A program made the translations under genes and the position numbers. This document shows positions 43,300 through 47,697 of a stretch of 47,697 nt of DNA, in pieces. The DNA lies in assembly GCF_900095265.1 (NCBI RefSeq), contig NZ_LT607651.1:140672-188368 (forward strand). The letters are read 5' to 3'. Within the stretch, counting starts at the first letter, position 1; the number at the start of each line of letters is the position of its first letter. The notes under the pieces are model-generated. The model was not told the DNA's origin and did not search any database. It saw only the letters and a program-made list of their open reading frames with translations. Source of the stretch: Janthinobacterium sp. UMAB-56 (lineage in GTDB: Bacteria > Pseudomonadota > Gammaproteobacteria > Burkholderiales > Burkholderiaceae_D).

Positions 43300-43352
43300 T
43301 GTCATTTAAAATCATTCGTAGATAAACTATGGTTTGATTCAATGATTTGACA
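43300..43352. promoter_or_regulatory. inverted repeat between MDR and LysR genes
   Basis: AAATCATT (43309-43316) and AATGATTT (43341-43348) form a perfect 8-bp dyad with a 24-base spacer. Outside it TGTCA (43300-43304) faces TGACA (43348-43352). The region is AT-rich against a GC-rich background. It is a candidate regulator site for the LysR-type protein and its divergent target. Confidence 0.4.
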
Positions 43353-43365
43353 CCGAGGATTACCA

Positions 43366-44247
43366 ATGGATTTGCTCGACAGCATGAAGGTGTACGTACT
43401 GGCCGTTGAGAAAGGCAGTCTGAGCGCTGCCGCAGCCACCTGCGGGATCTCCGCGACGATGGCCGGCAACCACCTGCGCACGCTGGAAAAACGCCTGGGC
43501 ATGCAACTGCTCCACCGCACCACCCGGCGCCAGCACCTGACCGCCTTCGGCGAGGATTACTATGCGCGCTGCAAGGAAATCCTCAGACTGGTGGCAGAAA
43601 CCGATGTCCAGGCGCAAAACCTGCAACTGGCGCCCGCCGGCAAGCTGCGCGTCACGGCGCCCCTCACCTTTGGCGCGGAAGCGCTGATGCCCGCCATGGC
43701 CGTGTACCTGGAGCGCTATCCCGAAGTGAGCATCGATGTGGCCCTGAGCGACCGCGTGGTCGATCTGGTGGAGGAAGGCTTCGAAGCCGCCATCCGTATC
43801 GGCCAGTTGCCCGATTCGTCGCTGATCGCCAGGCCGCTGGCGCCCTACCGGCTGATGATCTGCGCCTCGCCCGACTACCTGGCGCGCAAGGGAACGCCGC
43901 GCCAGCCGGCCGACCTGAGCCAGCACGAATGCCTGTCCTTCTCGCCCGCCGCCCTGGCGCACTGGCGCCTGACAGGCGAACAGGACGACGTATGCAGCGT
44001 GCCCGTCTCGGGCCGCCTGCAAGTCAACCACGGCCAGGCGCTGCGCGTTGCCGCACTGCATGGCATGGGCATCGTGCTGCAATCGGCCTTCCTGCTGGAA
44101 ACGGACGTGCGGGCGGGCCGCCTGGTTCAGCTGTTTCCCACGCATGCGCTGCCCAGCCGCCCGCTCAGCGTGGTCTACTTGCCGGACCGCTACCGCTCGC
44201 CCAAGTTGCGCAGCTTCGTCGATTTTCTGGTGGAACGGTTCAGCTAA
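43366..44247 (+). CDS. LysR family transcriptional regulator
   Basis: A 293-residue regulator of normal length. The winged helix (GSLSAAAATCGISATMAGNH, then LRTLEKRLGMQLLHRTTRR) fills residues 15-60. The effector domain begins LRVTAPLTFGAEALMPAM and includes LSDRVVDLVEEGFEAAIRIG, PYRLMICASPDYLARKGTP and GRLVQLFP, in the style of the AaeR/DmlR branch. It lies divergent from the MDR oxidoreductase gene, which it probably controls. The ATG at 43366 has GAGGA about 9 bases upstream. Confidence 0.92.
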   Translation: MDLLDSMKVYVLAVEKGSLSAAAATCGISATMAGNHLRTLEKRLGMQLLHRTTRRQHLTAFGEDYYARCKEILRLVAETDVQAQNLQLAPAGKLRVTAPLTFGAEALMPAMAVYLERYPEVSIDVALSDRVVDLVEEGFEAAIRIGQLPDSSLIARPLAPYRLMICASPDYLARKGTPRQPADLSQHECLSFSPAALAHWRLTGEQDDVCSVPVSGRLQVNHGQALRVAALHGMGIVLQSAFLLETDVRAGRLVQLFPTHALPSRPLSVVYLPDRYRSPKLRSFVDFLVERFS

Positions 44248-44566
44248 ACGGCACCCGTCACAAGCGGCCGTCATTCGCCATCATCGCCGTTGAAATATTT
44301 ATCAATTCGGCAAAATTCATGTTACTATTGATGCAACATGCGTTATTTTTTTAATCTTCCTCTCCGGCAATACGATTATTTGCTTGATATTGCTTTTCAT
44401 CTATCCAGAAGCAAGAAAAAAGGAAAACTCTTCGCCATTCAGTGATTTCCTGTGAAAACAGTGTTAGAACCACCTCAAGCACGATGACTGTTCCCAAACA
44501 AACCACTCGCCAGCAAGCGTGACGGCCTTGACCATGCCGCTAACGTCGCCCAGTGAAGGAAAAGAA
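44248..44566. other. AT-rich intergenic stretch of 319 bases
   Basis: This lies between the LysR gene and the MarR gene and is markedly AT-rich between about 44290 and 44450 (runs of A and T). I see no RNA gene or terminator. Several TTGATG-like boxes and TTTTTTTAATC stretches make promoters likely, but no single -35/-10 pair is clear. It probably holds the upstream control region of the MarR gene, and AT-rich DNA of this kind could attract a nucleoid protein. Confidence 0.35.
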
Positions 44567-45070
44567 ATGAGCCCAAATTTTGAAACGGCCGCAACGCCGC
44601 AAACCGTCCATCCCAATAACGTCTCCGTCAGCGAGCTGGAAGCCCACCTCGGCTACTGGCTGCGTTTCGTTTCCAACCACGTGTCTCACGGCTTCCAGAA
44701 AAAAGCCGAGGCCAACGGCGTAACGGTGTCCGAATGGGTGGTGCTGCGCGAAATGTTCCGCCTGGGTTGCACCTCGCCCACGGTGCTGGCGCAAGTGTCC
44801 GGCATGAGCAAGGGTGCCGTGTCGAAACTGATCGACCGCCTGGAAAGCAAGGGCATGGTCAGCAAGTCGATCCTGCTGGCCGACCGCCGCCAGCACTCGA
44901 TCGAGCTGACCACGGAAGGCGAAGCGCTGGTGCCCGTGCTGGCCGAGATGGCCGACCAGAACGACGAGGAATTCTTCGGCAAGCTGCCGCGCGAGCTGCG
45001 CGACGACCTGCTCGAGGCGATGAAGGAAGTGGCCCGCACGCATCAGCTCAAGAGTGCCCCGCTGAACTAG
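44567..45070 (+). CDS. MarR family transcriptional regulator
   Basis: A 167-residue winged-helix regulator. The core helices are SEWVVLREMFRLGCTSPTVL, AQVSGMSKGAVSKLIDRLES (recognition helix) and the wing KSILLADRRQHSIELTTEGE. The N-terminal half has an extra 30 residues before the dimer helix LEAHLGYWLRFVSNHVSH. It may respond to a small phenolic or other ligand. The ATG at 44567 has GAAGGA 8 bases before; an earlier in-frame start gives a low-quality tail. It is followed by a dehydratase gene on the same strand 85 bases on. Confidence 0.88.
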   Translation: MSPNFETAATPQTVHPNNVSVSELEAHLGYWLRFVSNHVSHGFQKKAEANGVTVSEWVVLREMFRLGCTSPTVLAQVSGMSKGAVSKLIDRLESKGMVSKSILLADRRQHSIELTTEGEALVPVLAEMADQNDEEFFGKLPRELRDDLLEAMKEVARTHQLKSAPLN

Positions 45071-45155
45071 CAGCGTTCACACGCCCGGCAAGGGTGACAC
45101 GGTGGCACGGTCGCTTCAGCTATGATGCTGGCCTGACCGTCTACCAGGAACACGC

Positions 45156-46073
45156 ATGGCCCTGCACATCGAAACCCCCTTGCTCAATTCGCGCGCCCTG
45201 AGCCTGCACAGCGAACGCGCCATCTGGCTCAAGCTCGAAGCCTTGCAGCCGCCCGGCTCCTTCAAGATCCGCGGCATCGGCCTCGCCTGCGAAGAATACG
45301 CGCGGCGCGGCGCCAGTCGCTTTATTTCCTCTTCCGGCGGCAATGCCGGCATCGCCGTCGCCTATGCGGGACGCCAGTTGGGCATTCCCGTCATCGTCGT
45401 GGTGCCGGAAACGACCAGCGAACGGGCCAAGGCACTGATCGCGCAGGAAGGCGCCGACGTCATCGTGCACGGCGCCGCATGGCAAGAAGCGAACGCGCTG
45501 GCGCAATCCATGCTCACGCCGCAAGACGCCTTCTTGCATCCCTTCGACGACCCGCTGTTGTGGCAGGGGCATGCCGGCATGATCGACGAAGTCGCCAGCG
45601 CGGGCCTGAAGCCGGACGCGGTGGTGCTGTCGGTGGGCGGCGGCGGCCTGCTGGGCGGCGTGGCCGAAGGCTTGCAGCGTAACGGCTGGGACGACGTGGC
45701 CCTGGTGGCCGTGGAAACCGAGGGCGCTGCCTCGCTGGCGGCTGCCGTGGCCGCGCGCGAGCACGTGGCCCTGCCTGGCGTAACGAGCATCGCCACTTCG
45801 CTGGCCGCGCGCCAGGTATGCGCGCAAGCCTACGCCATCAGCCAGACGCGCCTGCTGCACAGCGTGGTGGTGTCGGACCGGGCCGCCGTCGACGCCTGCC
45901 AGCGTTTCATTACCGACCAGCGCCTGGTGGTGGAGCCGGCCTGCGGCGCGGCCCTGGCGGCCGTCTACGGCAAGGCGCCGGAACTGGCGCCCCACGGCAA
46001 GGTGCTGGTCATCGTCTGCGGCGGCGTGACAGCCACCACGCAACAGCTAGACCACTGGAGCGCTACACTGTAA
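45156..46073 (+). CDS. serine/threonine dehydratase-like PLP enzyme
   Basis: A 305-residue fold-type II PLP enzyme. The cofactor lysine is Lys37 in PPGSFKIRG. SSGGNAGIAVAYAGRQLGIP holds the substrate-binding turn, and SVGGGGLLGGVAEGL the phosphate-binding Gly loop. It ends VIVCGGVTATTQQL. The fold and size match the short serine dehydratase type (SDS-like), without a C-terminal ACT domain, so no isoleucine feedback is expected. It would deaminate L-serine or L-threonine to pyruvate or 2-oxobutyrate. Close homologues include racemases, so the reaction is not certain. It follows the MarR gene and ends 3 bases before the stop of the partial GGDEF gene on the other strand. Confidence 0.85.
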   Translation: MALHIETPLLNSRALSLHSERAIWLKLEALQPPGSFKIRGIGLACEEYARRGASRFISSSGGNAGIAVAYAGRQLGIPVIVVVPETTSERAKALIAQEGADVIVHGAAWQEANALAQSMLTPQDAFLHPFDDPLLWQGHAGMIDEVASAGLKPDAVVLSVGGGGLLGGVAEGLQRNGWDDVALVAVETEGAASLAAAVAAREHVALPGVTSIATSLAARQVCAQAYAISQTRLLHSVVVSDRAAVDACQRFITDQRLVVEPACGAALAAVYGKAPELAPHGKVLVIVCGGVTATTQQLDHWSATL

Positions 46074-46076
46074 TAG

Positions 46077-47697
46077 CTACGGCGCTGCATCGAGCAGCGC
46101 CACGCCATCGCGGCCCTGCCCCTTGGCGGCATACAGGGCTTGGTCGGCCAGGTCCAGCAACTGCGCCGGCGTCAGCGCGCCTTCGCGGAAGATGGCGATG
46201 CCGATGCTGGTCGTCACCGGTAGCGGGCCGCTGGCCAGGTCGAAGGGATGGCGGATGGCGTCGATGATTTTCGCGCCGATCTGGCGCACTTCGGCCGCGC
46301 TGTTGACGCCTTCGAAAATGATCACGAACTCATCGCCGGCCAGGCGCGCCACCAGGTCGCTGGCGCGTACGCTGCCTACCAGGCGCGCAGCGAATTCCTT
46401 CAGCACCTCGTCGCCCGCTTTATGTCCCAGGCTGTCGTTGATGGCCTTGAAACGGTCGATGTCGAGATAGGCCAGCGCCATCGGCGTGCGCGCCACGCGC
46501 GTGCGCTGCATGCTTTGCCCCAGTTGCTCGTCGAAGCGGCGGCGGTTGGCGATGCCCGTCAGGGTGTCCGTGGCGGCGGCAAACTGCAGCGCCGTGTGCG
46601 CCGCCTTGGTCTTGGTGATTTCGTGGATCAGGCCATACACGCCTTCCACCATGCCGCTCTCGCCCACGTCGGGCACGTAACTGGTCTGGAAGGCGCGCCG
46701 GCCGGCGTCCCCCTCCGCGCCGATGGTAAATTCATATTCAACTTCCTCGCCCGCAAAGGCGCGCAGCAGGTGCTCCTCGCGCAATTGGTAGGCTTCCTCG
46801 CCCAGCACCTCGCGGATCGACTGCATCAGGCTTTCCTGCCGCGACCTGCCGAACCATTTTTCAAACGTCGCGTTGATGAACTGGTAGCGGTGCTCGCGGT
46901 CGATATAGACGATCACCACGGGCACGTGGTCAGTCAGCAACTTCAAGCGCCGCTCGCTGCCGCGCGTCTGCGCCTCGGCGCTTTCACGCTCGGCCACCAG
47001 CGAATAAAAATCCCGGCTCAAATCGCCGATCTCGTCGCGTCGCTCGATTTGCAGCGCCTCGATGCCAAGACGCTGGCGACGGATCTGGTGCACCTGGCGG
47101 CGCAAGCGCTCGAGCGGCTGCAACAGGCGCAGCACCACGCGCCAGCCGGCCAGCCCAGCCAGCGCCGCCAGCAGCACGGCAGCCAGCAGGATCTTGCTGC
47201 GCATCGCATGCAATGGCGCGAACGCTTCGCGCATCGGATAGACCGAGGCCAGTATCCAGCCCGTGACGGCGATGCGGTGGTAGGCGAACATGGCTTCGGT
47301 GCCCTGCCTGGTGGTGCCCGTCAGCCAGCCCTCGTAGCCCTGCATGGCGCGCCGCGTCGGTTCGCTGACGGCGCCCTGCGCTTCGATATGCTGCATGATG
47401 CGCGCCTTGTCGGGATGCTCGACGATGACGCCTTCGCTGGTCATGATGTACAGGTAGCCGCCCGTGCCCGGTTTGAGCGCGCCAAGGCGGCCCAGGAAGT
47501 CGGGCTGGCGCAGATTCACGCTGGCCGCCAGCACATAGCGCACGGCGCCCTGCGCGTCGAACACGGGCTGTGTCACCACCACCAGGGGCATGCCGGAAAT
47601 GCTGCCGTTGAGCGGCTCCGAAATGACGGAGCGGCGGGTCGCCAGCGTCTGTTCGAAATAGGAACGACCTTTCAGGTTCAGCCCCGCCTGCGGCTTA
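46077..47697 (-). CDS. Cache-PAS-GGDEF diguanylate cyclase, 5' part outside window
   Basis: 539 residues of the C-terminal part are visible; the reading frame is open to the window edge, so the start is beyond it. A periplasmic Cache segment (GRSYFEQTLATRRSVISEP, then YILAASVNL-like strands) is followed by a membrane segment (ILLAAVLLAALAGLAGW), a HAMP-like linker, PAS (VPVVIVYIDREHRYQFINATF) and GGDEF (TDTLTGIANRRRFDEQL). The active-site loop reads AGDEF (residues 453-457 of the visible part) where the family consensus is GGDEF; the I-site RASD is present. AGDEF can be active in some cyclases. No EAL domain is seen. It would produce c-di-GMP in response to an external ligand. Confidence 0.88.
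   Translation of the reverse strand, partial: KPQAGLNLKGRSYFEQTLATRRSVISEPLNGSISGMPLVVVTQPVFDAQGAVRYVLAASVNLRQPDFLGRLGALKPGTGGYLYIMTSEGVIVEHPDKARIMQHIEAQGAVSEPTRRAMQGYEGWLTGTTRQGTEAMFAYHRIAVTGWILASVYPMREAFAPLHAMRSKILLAAVLLAALAGLAGWRVVLRLLQPLERLRRQVHQIRRQRLGIEALQIERRDEIGDLSRDFYSLVAERESAEAQTRGSERRLKLLTDHVPVVIVYIDREHRYQFINATFEKWFGRSRQESLMQSIREVLGEEAYQLREEHLLRAFAGEEVEYEFTIGAEGDAGRRAFQTSYVPDVGESGMVEGVYGLIHEITKTKAAHTALQFAAATDTLTGIANRRRFDEQLGQSMQRTRVARTPMALAYLDIDRFKAINDSLGHKAGDEVLKEFAARLVGSVRASDLVARLAGDEFVIIFEGVNSAAEVRQIGAKIIDAIRHPFDLASGPLPVTTSIGIAIFREGALTPAQLLDLADQALYAAKGQGRDGVALLDAAP

Overview
The window is a stretch of ordinary chromosome from a GC-rich beta-proteobacterium. Gene content, protein style (LldD, PhyH-AraC, DadA-Alr-Lrp, GlpDSTPQUVK, many GGDEF proteins and an MCP) and GC-biased codon use suggest Oxalobacteraceae, most like Janthinobacterium. 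This is an inference from recognised families, not from a database match. I see no insertion sequence, integrase, prophage gene, CRISPR array or rRNA. The two RNA genes are identical tandem tRNA-Arg(ACG) genes.

Layout. 1-3892: a partial SUKH (SMI1/KNR4) gene, a GNAT acetyltransferase, a CPBP membrane protease, two poorly characterised proteins and a small P-loop kinase. 3889-7071: LldD lactate dehydrogenase, a PhyH-type dioxygenase and its divergent AraC regulator. 7085-7864: two tRNA-Arg genes, each with its own promoter and terminator, and a third strong minus-strand promoter upstream. 7865-13753: signalling genes: a PAS-PAS-GAF histidine kinase whose receiver domain is broken by a frameshift and an amber codon, a REC-GGDEF protein, a helix-hairpin-helix-like protein, a soluble HisKA_3 kinase and a DUF6265 protein. 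13764-18210: NDH-2, an exported Lys/His/Asp-rich protein, an outer-membrane-like protein and an MCP. 18394-22055: a copper-resistance operon (CopL-like, Met/His-rich periplasmic protein, TolC-like lipoprotein, multicopper oxidase) behind a textbook CueR-type promoter. 22063-25054: an unknown protein, a Cache-GGDEF diguanylate cyclase and an FMN reductase. 25105-28221: D-alanine catabolism (dadA-alr with divergent lrp). 28370-32002: a BamE-like small protein, a SUKH/TPR-like protein, a GlxA-type regulator divergent from an isochorismatase-family hydrolase, and a YdcF-like protein.

32022-42176 is the largest functional unit: a glycerol uptake and catabolism cluster. Reading the minus strand it is glpD, glpS, glpT (two ABC ATPases), glpP, glpQ (permeases), glpU (small membrane protein), glpV (binding protein) and glpK, with divergent glpR. 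Glycerol would enter by ABC transport, be phosphorylated by GlpK and oxidised by GlpD; no glpF is seen here. 42238-47697: an MDR oxidoreductase with divergent LysR regulator, a MarR regulator, a serine/threonine dehydratase-like enzyme and a partial Cache-PAS-GGDEF protein.

I did not find a clearly new system. The points most worth a second look are the complementary loss of ATPase motifs in GlpS and GlpT, the doubly broken receiver domain, the extra promoter and structured leader above the tRNA-Arg genes, the structured 3' region after alr, and several promoter-associated dyads.
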